Origin: Gordonia araii NBRC 100433
GTDB taxonomy: Bacteria > Actinomycetota > Actinomycetes > Mycobacteriales > Mycobacteriaceae
Length of the DNA: 64,000 nucleotides
Assembly (NCBI RefSeq): GCF_000241265.1
Contig: NZ_BAEE01000021.1
Span: 1 to 64,000 of the forward strand
Direction of reading: 5' to 3'
Positions 15,626-24,677 of the stretch are shown piece by piece. The notes below the pieces were generated by a model, which saw only the letters and a program-made list of their open reading frames with translations, ran no database searches and was not told where the DNA came from. How positions within the stretch are numbered: the stretch's first letter is position 1; each line of letters begins with the position of its first letter. The position numbers and the translations under genes were made by a program.

Positions 15626-16615
15626 CTATCGGTTGGCGGTGTGCGGCATGAGGGCGTCGGGCGGGATCTGGCCGAGCCGTCCGGCTTGGTAGTCCTCCAG
15701 CGCTTCGATCAGTTGCTGGCGCGTGTTCATGACGAACGGGCCGTAGGCGACGACCGGTTCGCGGATCGGCCGGCCGCCCAGGAGCAGCACTTCCATCGCG
15801 GGTCGGTGAGAGTCCTGCGAGTCGTCGGCAGCGATCGTGATCGATTCCGGGTGCGACCGATCGGTGCTGTCGAGCACGGCGAGCTGCCCCTGATGGATCG
15901 GTCGTCGCTCGGGTCCGACGCTACCCCGGCCCGACAGCACGTAGACCAGCGAGTTGAAGTCGGAGCGCCACGGCACCGAAACGCTCGCGCCGGGCTCGAT
16001 CGTCGCGTGCGCGAACGTGATCGGCGTGTGCGTCGACCCGGGCCCGGCGTGACCGTCGATCTCGCCGGCGATGACCCGGATGAGCGCGCCGCCGTCCGGG
16101 GAGGCCAGCAGAGCGAGCCCGGCCCCCTCCAGGTTCTGGTACTTGGGGGCGAGGAACTTGTCCGACGCCGGCAGGTTCACCCACAGCTGGATCCCGTGGA
16201 ACAGGCCGCCGGATTCGACCAGTTCGGCCGGCGGTGTCTCGATGTGAAGAATGCCCGCTCCCGCGGTCATCCACTGGGTCGCCCCGTTTTCGATCAGTCC
16301 GCCGCCGCCGGTCGAGTCCTGGTGCTGGAAGCGGCCGTCGATCATGTACGTCACGGTCTCGAAGCCGCGGTGCGGGTGCCAGGAGGTGCCCTTGGGCTCG
16401 CCCGGCTCGTATTCGACCTCGCCCATCTGGTCCATGTGGATGAACGGGTCGAGGTCTGCGCTGCTCACCCCGGCGAAGGCGCGGACGACGGGGAAGCCTT
16501 CACCCTCGTAGCCGCGCGGACCGCTGGTGATGGACTTAACGGTGCGCTCGGTCGTTTCCAGTCCCGGTTCGTGCAGGCGGGGCAGGGTCAGAGTGTCGGC
16601 GGTGATGGCGGGCAT
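15626..16615 (-). CDS. Pirin-family protein
   Basis: A 329-residue pirin. The N-terminal cupin shows the classic motif WHPHRGFETVTYMIDGRFQHQDS and then QWMTAGAGILHIETP, which supply the metal ligands. The C-terminal domain has the usual PVVAYGPFVMNT stretch. The start ATG is preceded by AAGGAG. It is the first gene of the pirin-marR-pirin operon. Pirins are iron-binding cupins, some with quercetinase activity; the substrate here is unknown. Confidence 0.88.
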   Translation of the reverse strand: MPAITADTLTLPRLHEPGLETTERTVKSITSGPRGYEGEGFPVVRAFAGVSSADLDPFIHMDQMGEVEYEPGEPKGTSWHPHRGFETVTYMIDGRFQHQDSTGGGGLIENGATQWMTAGAGILHIETPPAELVESGGLFHGIQLWVNLPASDKFLAPKYQNLEGAGLALLASPDGGALIRVIAGEIDGHAGPGSTHTPITFAHATIEPGASVSVPWRSDFNSLVYVLSGRGSVGPERRPIHQGQLAVLDSTDRSHPESITIAADDSQDSHRPAMEVLLLGGRPIREPVVAYGPFVMNTRQQLIEALEDYQAGRLGQIPPDALMPHTANR

Positions 16616-16645
16616 GGCCGTTCTCCTTAACTTCTAGAACGATAG

Positions 16646-16663
16646 TAGCTCAAATTTGAGCTA
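16646..16663. promoter_or_regulatory. Perfect 18-bp palindrome, probable MarR operator
   Basis: TAGCTCAAATTTGAGCTA is a perfect palindrome 31 bases upstream of the first pirin start. Size and AT-rich centre are typical of MarR operators, and the operon encodes a MarR protein. Autoregulation is the natural reading. Confidence 0.7.
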
Positions 16664-16707
16664 TCTGACCCGGTTCAACTCCGCTCGGGTGACGAATATT
16701 CCGGACG

Positions 16708-18246
16708 CTATGACTCGCCGCTGGGGGCGCGCCGATGCCCGGGTTTTTGGGTGGGCATCCGGTTCGGCGGCACGGGATACGGTTTGCCCATGACGGCGGT
16801 GCCGAGAGCCATGTTGGGTCCGCACTGGGCGATGGCCGCCTCCATCTTGGGCCGCGGGTCGGGCAGTTTTACCCGGCTGGCGCGCGGGCGGCGGGCGAAA
16901 TCGAAGGCCGACACCATGTCACCGGTCGTCGCGCGGCGCCACGCCGTCAGGTTCGGCACCTCGACGCCGAAGCGCCGTTCGATGAGCTGCAGTTGCGAGG
17001 TGTGGTCGAACACCTCGGACGCGACGAGCCCGCCGCGGCTGTACGGCGAGATCACCAGCGCGGGCACTCGATGTCCCAATCCGATCGGCCCGCGGATGCC
17101 TTTGGCCGCCTTGACCTTCGACAGATTCGGCGCCGACACGTACTCGCCCGGCGTGCCGGGCGGCGCGGTCGGGGGGACGACATGGTCGAAGAAGCCGCCG
17201 TTCTCGTCGTAGCTGACGATCAGCGCGGTCTTCTCCCAGACCGTGCGGTTGGAGGTCAGGATGCGCAACAGGTCGATGATGCCGGCGGCGCCGAACGCGG
17301 CGGGCAGCGCGGGGTGTTCGCACTGCATGAGCGGCGGAATTACCCAGGAGACCTTCGGCAGGCGGCCTGCCCGGACGTCGGCGGCGAGATCGTTGGGATA
17401 GGTCGGAGCGATGCCCCGCCTGGCGAGTTCGGACTTGGGGTCTCGCGACTGGGTGAAACAGCCGATCATCCCGTCGAGCAGCGCGGTGGAGATGGGGCCC
17501 TGGTCGCGGTTGTTGTAGACCTTCCAGGAGATGCCGGCCTCGGAGAGGTTCTCCGGCATCGTGCGCCAGCTGTACACGTGCTTGGGCAGGATCGTCGGCG
17601 TCTCGAGCACCGGTCCGCCGCGGACTCCGGCCGGATCGAGGTGTGCGCTGATCCAGTACAGCCGGTTGGGGCTCGTCGGGCCGAGCACCGAGCAGTGGTA
17701 GTTGTCGCAGATGGTGAACGCTTCGGCGAGGGCGCGGTGAATGGGAATGTCGTCGCGCTCGTAGTAGCCCATGAGAGCCGGCGCGTTCGCCGCGCCGACG
17801 GAGGCGATCGACATGGGCATCCAACGGTCGTTGCGGCCGCGGTTCCAGGCCTTGTGCATTCCCGCCCAGGAGTGGTCGGGATCGTTGATGCACTCGCCGT
17901 CGAGGGTGGGGCCTCGCGTCGTGTCGAGGCGGAACGGCATCGTGTAGCCGCGCCGCGTCGGCCCGACCCCGGGTGCCCACCCGTATTGCTTCCAGGCCGG
18001 CGAGGGCTCGTCGAACCCGCGCACCCCCGACATCGTGCCGAAGTAATGGTCGAACGAGCGGTTCTCCTGCATGAAGAACACGAAGTGGTCGATGTCCGAC
18101 AACGAGCCGGTGCCCCCGGGATCGGCGGCGTAGGCCTTGTCGATCACCGGGCCGGCCAGCGACGACAACGCTGCCACGCCTCCGGCCGCCGAGACGGCTG
18201 CGAGGAGTTCGCGGCGAGTCATTCCCGCAAACGGACCTCGCGCCAT
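16708..18246 (-). CDS. Tat-exported phospholipase C (phosphoesterase family)
   Basis: A 512-residue protein of the phospholipase C/acid phosphatase family (PlcA-C type). It has a Tat signal ([15 protein letters not shown] from residue 9; either Met1 or Met9 could start). Family motifs are present: [22 protein letters not shown] near the N-terminus of the mature part, and [15 protein letters not shown] with YSRGG in the second half. It is expected to hydrolyse phospholipid head groups outside the cytoplasmic membrane. M. tuberculosis PlcA-C have the same layout. The gene seems monocistronic. Confidence 0.88.
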   Translation of the reverse strand: MARGPFAGMTRRELLAAVSAAGGVAALSSLAGPVIDKAYAADPGGTGSLSDIDHFVFFMQENRSFDHYFGTMSGVRGFDEPSPAWKQYGWAPGVGPTRRGYTMPFRLDTTRGPTLDGECINDPDHSWAGMHKAWNRGRNDRWMPMSIASVGAANAPALMGYYERDDIPIHRALAEAFTICDNYHCSVLGPTSPNRLYWISAHLDPAGVRGGPVLETPTILPKHVYSWRTMPENLSEAGISWKVYNNRDQGPISTALLDGMIGCFTQSRDPKSELARRGIAPTYPNDLAADVRAGRLPKVSWVIPPLMQCEHPALPAAFGAAGIIDLLRILTSNRTVWEKTALIVSYDENGGFFDHVVPPTAPPGTPGEYVSAPNLSKVKAAKGIRGPIGLGHRVPALVISPYSRGGLVASEVFDHTSQLQLIERRFGVEVPNLTAWRRATTGDMVSAFDFARRPRASRVKLPDPRPKMEAAIAQCGPNMALGTAVMGKPYPVPPNRMPTQKPGHRRAPSGES

Positions 18247-18300
18247 GCGGTCTGGTTTACCACACGGCGTTGCGTGCCGTGTGGTGCGCCGAGAAGCCGA

Positions 18301-18486
18301 TCAGGGGAAGCAGAAGTTGAACGACATCGAACCGATCGGCGGGCCGTAGATACAGACTCGCCAGCCGGAGGTCGTCGTGGCGTCCGCCTCCTTCTCGGGT
18401 GCGGCTGCCGCCGGCGCGATGGCGAGTGCACTGATGCTGACCGCAGCGGCGGCCGTCGCGAGGGCGAGCGGTAGTCGGCGTTGCAT
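18301..18486 (-). CDS. Small secreted protein, unknown
   Basis: A 61-residue protein starting at the ATG preceded by GAGGAGG. A signal peptide with cleavage near APAAAAPEKE leaves a mature chain of about 30 residues. That chain has two cysteines (WRVCIYGPP and FNFCFP) that could form one disulfide. I do not recognise the family. The clear ribosome-binding site and signal peptide make it a real gene. Confidence 0.6.
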   Translation of the reverse strand: MQRRLPLALATAAAAVSISALAIAPAAAAPEKEADATTTSGWRVCIYGPPIGSMSFNFCFP

Positions 18487-18600
18487 GAAATCCTCCTCAT
18501 CGGTGGCGGCCGCGGAGCGCGACCGTTCGAGTGAATTCAACTCTGGCACACCCGCACCGGGTTGGAGGCGTTAACCCCGAACAGGGTGACTCGGTCCGGT

Positions 18601-18684
18601 TTTCCCGCCGACCGTGCCCACTTTCCCGCCGACCGTGCCCACTTTCCCGCCGACCGTGCCCGGAATCGCGCCGAGCGTGCCCTA
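18601..18684. repeat. 21-bp tandem repeat, three good copies and one degenerate
   Basis: Units of 21 bases start at 18601, 18622 and 18643; each begins TTTCCCGCCGACCGTGCCC. A fourth diverged copy at 18664-18684 overlaps the end of the SDR gene. The array lies just downstream of that gene's stop. Spacing is head-to-tail with no unique spacers, so it is a minisatellite, not CRISPR. Confidence 0.8.
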
Positions 18685-19443
18685 CGTGATGGTCAGGCCA
18701 CCGTCGACGGGGATCGTCTGCCCGGTGACATAGCCCGACGCGGCCGACGCCAGCCAGATCGCCGAGGCCGCGAGTTCGGCCGGATCGCCAGTACGCCCGG
18801 CGAGCATGCGCGGTGCCTGGCTGTTGAGGTAGTCGTCGGCGTACTGGTCGGTCATCTCCGACTTGAAGAAGCCGGGTGCGAGCGCGTTGACGCGGATGCC
18901 CTTGCGCCCCGTCCACTGCTGGGCCAGGTCGCGCGTCAGGCCGATCACGCCGGCTTTACTGGCGGCGTAGGCGGCCTGCGGCAAGCCGGCGGTGGTGATG
19001 CCGAGGATCGACGCGATGTTGATGATCGAGCTGCCGGGCTTCATCACCTTTCCGCACGCCTGCGCCATCCAGTACGAGCCGTTGAGGTTCACGTCGATCA
19101 CCTGGGTGAACTGCTCGGGAGTCTCTTTCGTCGCCGGTACCGCGGTGCCGATTCCGGCGTTGTTGACCAGCACGTCGACACGGCCGAACTTGGCCATCGC
19201 CTCGTCGACGACGTTTTGGCATGCTGCCTGATCGGCGACGTCGCAGGCGACCGCGAGACTCGTGCGGCCCGTCGGTTCGATCGCCTTGGCGGTCTCGGCC
19301 AGCCGGTCGGTGCGGCGTGCGGCAAGTACGATATCGGCACCCGCTTCGGCGAAACCGGTCGCGAAGGCGACGCCGAGCCCCGAGGACGCGCCAGTGACGA
19401 TGACAACCTTGTCTTCGACGGAGAACAGGTCGGTGATACTCAT
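18682..19443 (-). CDS. SDR-family oxidoreductase
   Basis: A 253-residue short-chain dehydrogenase. The NAD(P) site TGASSGLG is at residues 18-25, the structural NNAG at about 94-97, and the catalytic Ser/Tyr/Lys are in NIASI and YAASK. The C-terminus SGYVTGQTIPVDGGLTIT is typical of classical SDRs of the FabG/gluconate-5-dehydrogenase type. The substrate cannot be assigned. The array of 21-bp repeats follows the stop. Confidence 0.9.
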   Translation of the reverse strand: MSITDLFSVEDKVVIVTGASSGLGVAFATGFAEAGADIVLAARRTDRLAETAKAIEPTGRTSLAVACDVADQAACQNVVDEAMAKFGRVDVLVNNAGIGTAVPATKETPEQFTQVIDVNLNGSYWMAQACGKVMKPGSSIINIASILGITTAGLPQAAYAASKAGVIGLTRDLAQQWTGRKGIRVNALAPGFFKSEMTDQYADDYLNSQAPRMLAGRTGDPAELAASAIWLASAASGYVTGQTIPVDGGLTIT

Positions 19444-19556
19444 GGCGTGGCCTTTCGACGAGGAGGACAGTGTGTGTCGCCGCTCACTCTACGCTGGACC
19501 GAGCGGACGCTCGGTGGGCACCGGTGCCACGCGCCGAAACACTAGGGTTCTCGACC

Positions 19557-20819
19557 ATGGACAGTGATCCGATTCCCCGCGTCGTCATCGCCGTCGTCGT
19601 CGGCGCGCTGGGCCTCGTGGTCGCGGCGCTCTCGTCGAACGTGGTGCTGCGGCTCGTTGCCATCGCCATCGCCGCGCTGACCGTCCTCGTCTGCCTGGGC
19701 TCGCTGCGCCGCCGGCATCGACGCGAAGCGATCTGGACGCTCGTGCTCGTGCCCGTCTTGGCGCTGCTGGTAGGCATCCCGACCGTCGTCGTGGCTGGCG
19801 CGATAAACGGATCCGCGGAGCCGCGCGTCGGTGATCCCGGCTTCACGCCGCGAACCAAGGCCGCCCCGCGGGCAGCGCCGACGACCGAACGGGTTCCGGC
19901 GAATCTCAACGCCGCATTGCGCGACGCCCCCGACCGGGCCGACCGGCTGGTGCCGAACGGGTCGGCCACCGTCTTGCGCGTCAATCTGCGTGACACGTGG
20001 ATCAGCGTGGACGTGTTCGACCCGAGGACGGGCGAGGAGGTTTCCTCGTCGCGATCGACCGGAAGCGACTGGTCCGACTCACGTAAACGCCGGGCAAGCG
20101 ACCGTCGCACGTTCGCGCGATCGGAAATCGCGGCGCTCGACCTCGACCGCGCTCGTGGCGAGGTGCTCGAGGTTGGCGCGAAGCTGAAGCTCGTCGACGA
20201 GTCCCCCCACGCCTCGGACGGCATCACGCTCAAGCGGAGGTATCAAGACGACAAGTTCGTCGCCGAGTACTCGATCTCGGGGAGCACGATCGAGGTCGAT
20301 GACCACGGCCGGATACCCGAGACTACCGGCGCGGCGGTGCTGGAGACGATGTTGCCGGTCGCGCGAAGAGTGATGGTCGAAGCCGGTCTCGACGTGCGAG
20401 CGCCGATCATCGGACGTTTCGACTTCCGGGCTTTCGACGACGCGGCCTCCTCCGTTTCGGCCACGTCGGTGCAGAACTCGGGCGGGATCGCCATCCGCTT
20501 CGCCGGCGGCCCGATCAACGAGATCGTGATCGTGCCTGGCCAGTTCCCGATCGTCCGTCCGATCACCCGGCGCGGCGACAGCGCAGGGTTTCCGCTGGCT
20601 GCCCTGACGAGCGAGACTCTGTTGAAGGTCCGCGGCGACGTGATGGCGCGGGCCAAGGCGCCGGCCTACGACGCGGATCTCGTCGGGCTCGAAGTCGGTC
20701 CGGTGCCGGGCGCCCGGCACGACGGCGTCTTCATCCGCATGCAGGTAGGCCCGGTCTCGCACCGGACCGGCGGAATTTTCACCCTCGACGGACGCTGGAT
20801 CCGCGACGGCCGGTACTGA
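19557..20819 (+). CDS. Membrane-anchored protein of unknown function
   Basis: A 420-residue protein starting at ATG 19557. Three hydrophobic segments occupy about residues 8-80 (VVIAVVVGALGLVVAAL; LRLVAIAIAALTVLVCL; IWTLVLVPVLALLVGIP). A long soluble region of about 330 residues follows, rich in beta-type and charged segments, presumably outside the cell. I do not recognise a domain. It is convergent with the next gene, only five bases apart. Confidence 0.6.
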   Translation: MDSDPIPRVVIAVVVGALGLVVAALSSNVVLRLVAIAIAALTVLVCLGSLRRRHRREAIWTLVLVPVLALLVGIPTVVVAGAINGSAEPRVGDPGFTPRTKAAPRAAPTTERVPANLNAALRDAPDRADRLVPNGSATVLRVNLRDTWISVDVFDPRTGEEVSSSRSTGSDWSDSRKRRASDRRTFARSEIAALDLDRARGEVLEVGAKLKLVDESPHASDGITLKRRYQDDKFVAEYSISGSTIEVDDHGRIPETTGAAVLETMLPVARRVMVEAGLDVRAPIIGRFDFRAFDDAASSVSATSVQNSGGIAIRFAGGPINEIVIVPGQFPIVRPITRRGDSAGFPLAALTSETLLKVRGDVMARAKAPAYDADLVGLEVGPVPGARHDGVFIRMQVGPVSHRTGGIFTLDGRWIRDGRY

Positions 20820-20824
20820 TCGCG

Positions 20825-21508
20825 CTATTTCTCGATCGCGCGGCGGACTTGCACGGCGAGCTCTTCCTGGATGCGTTCGGGTGCCTTGATGACGCCGCGG
20901 CCGCCGAGCGCGTCGACGGTGGACAGCACCTGCTCCAGATAGGCGGCCCGCTCGGCGCCCTCGGTGCCGTCGGCGTGCCGGAGCAGTTTGAGTGCGCGAT
21001 CGCAGGCCTGCGCATCGGCGTCGGCCAGATTCGCCGTCCCCGTCGACCGCGCATAGCGGTCGGCTTTGGCCCAGTCGCTGCGCAGCATCGACACAGCGTC
21101 GACGTACTCCTGCGCGGCTTTCGGGCCGGGGTACTCGTCCGACGACAGGTTGCCGACGAGTTCCAGCGCGTCGTGGAAGTCGATGATCGGCGGTGCCGAC
21201 AGATCCCACATCGCGGGGTACTGCAGCAGCATGGCCGGGTCCAGCTCGTAGGCGCCGTAGGCGGTGAGCACCACGCGGTGGTGTTCGGCGGCCCGGTCCC
21301 ACTGCGCGCGGACGGGATCGGCCGGTGCGGCGGCGCGACGGTCGTCGGCCGACGATCCCAACAGCAATCCGCCGGCGGCCCCGGTCAGCAGCACCGTGCT
21401 CGCGATGAGCATCCCGACCGGGCCGAACGGGCGCCAGATCACCAGGACGATCAGGAGCACCAGATCGACGGTGACGCAGATCCTCGCGGCCAGGCCTGCC
21501 ATGTTCAT
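20825..21508 (-). CDS. Small membrane-anchored protein of unknown function
   Basis: A 227-residue protein starting at ATG 21508 or 21502. Two hydrophobic segments near the N-terminus (ICVTVDLVLLIVLVIW and GMLIASTVLLTGAAGGLLLG) are followed by a helical, acidic cytoplasmic region of about 170 residues. No catalytic motif is visible. An open frame upstream of the ATG overlaps the acyl-CoA dehydrogenase gene and is not convincing. Similar proteins of unknown role occur widely in Mycobacteriales. Confidence 0.6.
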   Translation of the reverse strand: MNMAGLAARICVTVDLVLLIVLVIWRPFGPVGMLIASTVLLTGAAGGLLLGSSADDRRAAAPADPVRAQWDRAAEHHRVVLTAYGAYELDPAMLLQYPAMWDLSAPPIIDFHDALELVGNLSSDEYPGPKAAQEYVDAVSMLRSDWAKADRYARSTGTANLADADAQACDRALKLLRHADGTEGAERAAYLEQVLSTVDALGGRGVIKAPERIQEELAVQVRRAIEK

Positions 21509-21533
21509 GCGATCAGTTCTACCCGCTACCCGC

Positions 21534-23324
21534 TCAGGCGGTGAACCAGGCCGGGTCGGTCTCGGCGGTCGTCTGGTCCAGCGACCGCAACAGCTCCAGC
21601 TGCGGCCCGGTCGACGGCAGCTCGAAGCGGAAGAAGTAGCGGGCCGCGGCACGCTTGCCGTCGTAGAAGTCGCCGGTGGCATCGCCGACCGCCAGCAGTT
21701 GCTCCAGCCACATCCAGGCGATCACGATGTGGCCGGCCGCCTGCAGGTAGACCGATGAATTCGTCAGTGCGACAGTCGGATCCGCGCCGGTCCACAGCTT
21801 CGCGGTGGTGGCGACCAGGTCGTCGACGGCGGTCCGCAGCGCGGCGGCGAACTCGGCCGCTTCGCCGTCGGCCGGTGCCGCGTCGATCGTCGCGGTGATC
21901 GTCTCGACGAGCAGCGCCAGGCCTGCGCCGCCGTTCATGGTCACCTTGCGGCCGAGCAGGTCAAGTCCCTGGATGCCGTTGGTGCCCTCGTGGATGGGGT
22001 TGAGTCGGTTGTCGCGGTAGCACTGCTCGACGTCGAATTCGGTGGTGTAGCCGTAGCCGCCGTGGACCTGGATCGCGAGGTTGTTCGCCTCGGTGCACCA
22101 CCGCGACGGCCATGCTTTCGCGATTGGGGTCAGCAGTTCGAGCAGCGTGTGGGCGCGGTCCCGCTCGTCGCCGTCGGAGGTGCTCTCGATGTCGACGAGC
22201 CGCGAACTGTACAGTCCGAGCGCCAGCGCCCCTTCGACGTAGGACTTCTGCGCCAGCAGCATGCGCTTGACGTCGGCGTGCTCGATGATCGGACTCGGGC
22301 CGGACTGATCGGCCCGCTGCGCCGCGACGATCGACCTGCCCTGTGTGCGCACCTTCGCGTAGTCGACCGAGGCGAGGTAGCCCGCGTACCCGATGGCGGT
22401 GGCGAGGAACCCGACGCCGATGCGGGCCTCGTTCATCATGTGGAACATGTACGACAGGCCGCGGTGCTCTTCGCCGACGAGGTAGCCGATCGCGCCGGGC
22501 TCGCCCTCGTCGGGCCGGTGCGTCCCGTCGCCGAAGTTCAGCAGCGTGTTCGTCGTTCCGCGGTTGCCCATCTTGTGGTTGAGGCCGACGAGTGCGACGT
22601 CGTTGCGCGTCCCGTCGGGCAGGAACTTCGGCACGACGAACAGCGAGATGCCCTTGACGCCGGAGCCGCCGCCGGGCGCCTTGGCGAGGACGAGATGCAC
22701 GATGTTGTCGGTCAGTTCGTGCTCGCCCGCGGAGATCCACATCTTGGTTCCGGTGATCCGGTAGGTCCCGTCGCCGACGGGGCGCGCCTTGGTCGTGATG
22801 TCGGCCAGCGACGAGCCGGCCTGGGGTTCGGACAGGCACATCGTGCCGGAGTAGCGGCCGGCCAGCATGGGCCGGACCCACGTGTCGATCTGCTCCTCGG
22901 TGCCGTGCGCGACGAGCAGATTGGCATTCGCGGTGGTGAGCAGTGCATACGACGAGGTGCCGGGGTTGGCGGCCTGGAACCAGGCCATCGACGCCCGGCT
23001 GATCGTCATCGGCAGGTCGAGCCCGCCCAGGTCGGCGGGGAAGGGCGCCGCGATGAGATCGGCGTCCGCGTAGGCGTCGAGCGCGGGCTTCACGTCGTCG
23101 ATCAGCACGACCTTGCCGTCGTCGCCGACATACGGGGGATGCTGGTCGCCGGCCTTGTTGTGCGGAGCGAACAGCTTTTCGGCCAGCTCGGCCGAGAGGT
23201 CGAGCACGCCGTCGAATGTCTCCCTGGAGTGTGCGGAGAACCGTTCGCGCGTGGTCAGCGACGTGATGTCGAGCCATTCGTACAGGAGGAAGTCGAGGTC
23301 CCTGCGGGACAGCAGATGTGCCAC
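21534..23324 (-). CDS. Acyl-CoA dehydrogenase
   Basis: A 596-residue FAD enzyme, longer than the usual 380-400 residues and matching the subgroup with extra N- and C-terminal extensions. FAD/substrate motifs are MCLSEPQAGSSLADI and TKMWISAGEHELTDNI. Later segments QVHGGYGYTTEFDVEQ and HEGTNGIQGLDLLGRK are classical for the family. It should oxidise an acyl-CoA to the enoyl-CoA in fatty acid degradation. It is divergent from the DsbA-like gene by about 50 bases. Confidence 0.92.
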   Translation of the reverse strand: MAHLLSRRDLDFLLYEWLDITSLTTRERFSAHSRETFDGVLDLSAELAEKLFAPHNKAGDQHPPYVGDDGKVVLIDDVKPALDAYADADLIAAPFPADLGGLDLPMTISRASMAWFQAANPGTSSYALLTTANANLLVAHGTEEQIDTWVRPMLAGRYSGTMCLSEPQAGSSLADITTKARPVGDGTYRITGTKMWISAGEHELTDNIVHLVLAKAPGGGSGVKGISLFVVPKFLPDGTRNDVALVGLNHKMGNRGTTNTLLNFGDGTHRPDEGEPGAIGYLVGEEHRGLSYMFHMMNEARIGVGFLATAIGYAGYLASVDYAKVRTQGRSIVAAQRADQSGPSPIIEHADVKRMLLAQKSYVEGALALGLYSSRLVDIESTSDGDERDRAHTLLELLTPIAKAWPSRWCTEANNLAIQVHGGYGYTTEFDVEQCYRDNRLNPIHEGTNGIQGLDLLGRKVTMNGGAGLALLVETITATIDAAPADGEAAEFAAALRTAVDDLVATTAKLWTGADPTVALTNSSVYLQAAGHIVIAWMWLEQLLAVGDATGDFYDGKRAAARYFFRFELPSTGPQLELLRSLDQTTAETDPAWFTA

Positions 23325-23376
23325 CGGGCCACTCTATCGCCGGAATACCGGGCAGCCGCCAGGGGTTACCCAGGGC

Positions 23377-24018
23377 ATGCGCGTGGAGATCTGGTCCGAC
23401 ATCAACTGCCCCTTCTGTTACCTGGGCACCAAGCGGTTCGCCGACGCGGTGACGCGTCACGGCGCCGATGACGTCGAGGTGGTGCACCGAAGCTTCGAAC
23501 TGAACCCGGAGGCTCCGGCCGGCGAGTCGCGGCCGGTGCTTGACTATCTGGCGGAGAAATACGGAATGCCGGTCGAGCAGGCACAGGCCAACGAGCAGCG
23601 GCTCGCGGAGCAGGCGGGCGACCTCGGACTCGGCTACCAGACGCACGGCCGCGACTTCGGCAACTCGTTCGACATGCATCGACTGGTGCACTTCGCCGCG
23701 GCGCAGGGCCGCGCCCAGGAAATGCTCGACGCGTTGTTCCGGGCGAACTTCGCCGACGAGGGGTCCGCGTTCGGCGATCCCGAGCGCCTTGTCGGCATCG
23801 CGGTCGACGCCGGTTTCGACGAGACCGCCGTGCGGGCCGTCGTCGACGATCCGACGGCTTTCGCCCAGGAGGTGCGCGACGACGAGGCGCAGGCCCGCGC
23901 GCTCGGGGTGAACGGGGTGCCGTTCTTCGTCTTCGACCGTGCCTTCGCGGTGTCGGGGGCACAGCCCACCGAGGTATTCGTGTCGGCGCTGCAGCGCGCG
24001 GCGGACGCGGCCGACTAG
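23377..24018 (+). CDS. DsbA-family oxidoreductase (FrnE-like)
   Basis: A 213-residue cytoplasmic thioredoxin-fold protein starting at the ATG of MRVEIWSDINCPFCYLG. The CPFC active site lies near residue 11, and the helical insertion and cis-Pro loop (GVNGVPFFVFD) are typical of the FrnE/2-hydroxychromene isomerase-like DsbA group. There is no signal peptide, so it probably acts on cytoplasmic disulfides or glutathione/mycothiol adducts. An in-frame extension upstream overlaps the antisense acyl-CoA dehydrogenase gene and is unlikely to be coding. Confidence 0.88.
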   Translation: MRVEIWSDINCPFCYLGTKRFADAVTRHGADDVEVVHRSFELNPEAPAGESRPVLDYLAEKYGMPVEQAQANEQRLAEQAGDLGLGYQTHGRDFGNSFDMHRLVHFAAAQGRAQEMLDALFRANFADEGSAFGDPERLVGIAVDAGFDETAVRAVVDDPTAFAQEVRDDEAQARALGVNGVPFFVFDRAFAVSGAQPTEVFVSALQRAADAAD

Positions 24019-24037
24019 TTCGGCTGTCTAGTTCGGG

Positions 24038-24673
24038 CTATCCGTATCCGGGGCCGCGCGGAGTGATCACCGCACTCGGTTTCAGGCCGCTGTCGCGCAG
24101 TTCGACGGCCGCCAGGGCGCGGATCACCGGAACGTGACCGCGGCGCCAGTCGCCCGCCGGATCGTCGGAGATGTCGTCGAGCACGGTGAGCGGCTGGGTG
24201 GTGATCGCGCGCAGCGCCAGCAGGTCGATCCCGGCCTCGGTGTCGCGGAGGCGGACGTGGGTGCTGGCGCGGCGGATGAACCGCAGGCGCAACGGGATGT
24301 ACAGGGACAGCACCATGATGATCGGCACGATCGCCACCGCGATGGCCAGCCACCAGGCGAAGGTGTGGACCGCCTCGGCCTGGGTGCGCCCGGCGTCGGC
24401 GAGCGTATCCGCGGCGCCGCCCGCGCCTTCGAACGGCTTGGCCAATTTGTCGCCGACCATCGGCACGTTGTCGGCGCTGTTGCCGGCGTCGCGCAGCTTC
24501 TCGCCCATCGTGGAACCCGCGCCTTCGATCATGCGGCCGGGCACGGCGAGCTTCATCGTCACGTCGAAGACGACGGTCGCCAGCCAGATGGAGATGGCCG
24601 ACCAGACCAGCACCCACAGGTCGCCGAGGATCTGACGGGTCCGGCGGGCCGGTGTGTCGGCGTAGAGCTTCAT
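24038..24673 (-). CDS. Two-TM membrane protein of unknown function
   Basis: A 211-residue protein with a membrane segment at about 20-40 (WVLVWSAISIWLATVVF) and another at about 107-128 (WWLAIAVAIVPIIMVLSLYIP). A glycine- and alanine-rich external loop joins them, and the C-terminal half is soluble and helical. No family is recognised. It begins four bases after the trpF stop, so it is co-transcribed with trpF. Confidence 0.65.
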   Translation of the reverse strand: MKLYADTPARRTRQILGDLWVLVWSAISIWLATVVFDVTMKLAVPGRMIEGAGSTMGEKLRDAGNSADNVPMVGDKLAKPFEGAGGAADTLADAGRTQAEAVHTFAWWLAIAVAIVPIIMVLSLYIPLRLRFIRRASTHVRLRDTEAGIDLLALRAITTQPLTVLDDISDDPAGDWRRGHVPVIRALAAVELRDSGLKPSAVITPRGPGYG

Positions 24674-24677
24674 GCCG

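Noticed and set aside
16735-18474. Open frame of about 580 codons antisense to phospholipase C
   Set aside because: The minus-strand gene has strong family motifs and a Tat signal. The plus-strand product is low-complexity Arg/Gly/Val with no recognisable domain.
18601-18684. Possible CRISPR array
   Set aside because: Units are 21 bases, directly adjacent, with no unique spacers and no cas genes.
21961-23691. Open frames on both strands over the acyl-CoA dehydrogenase (570 and 490 codons)
   Set aside because: Shadow frames of a well-supported enzyme gene.
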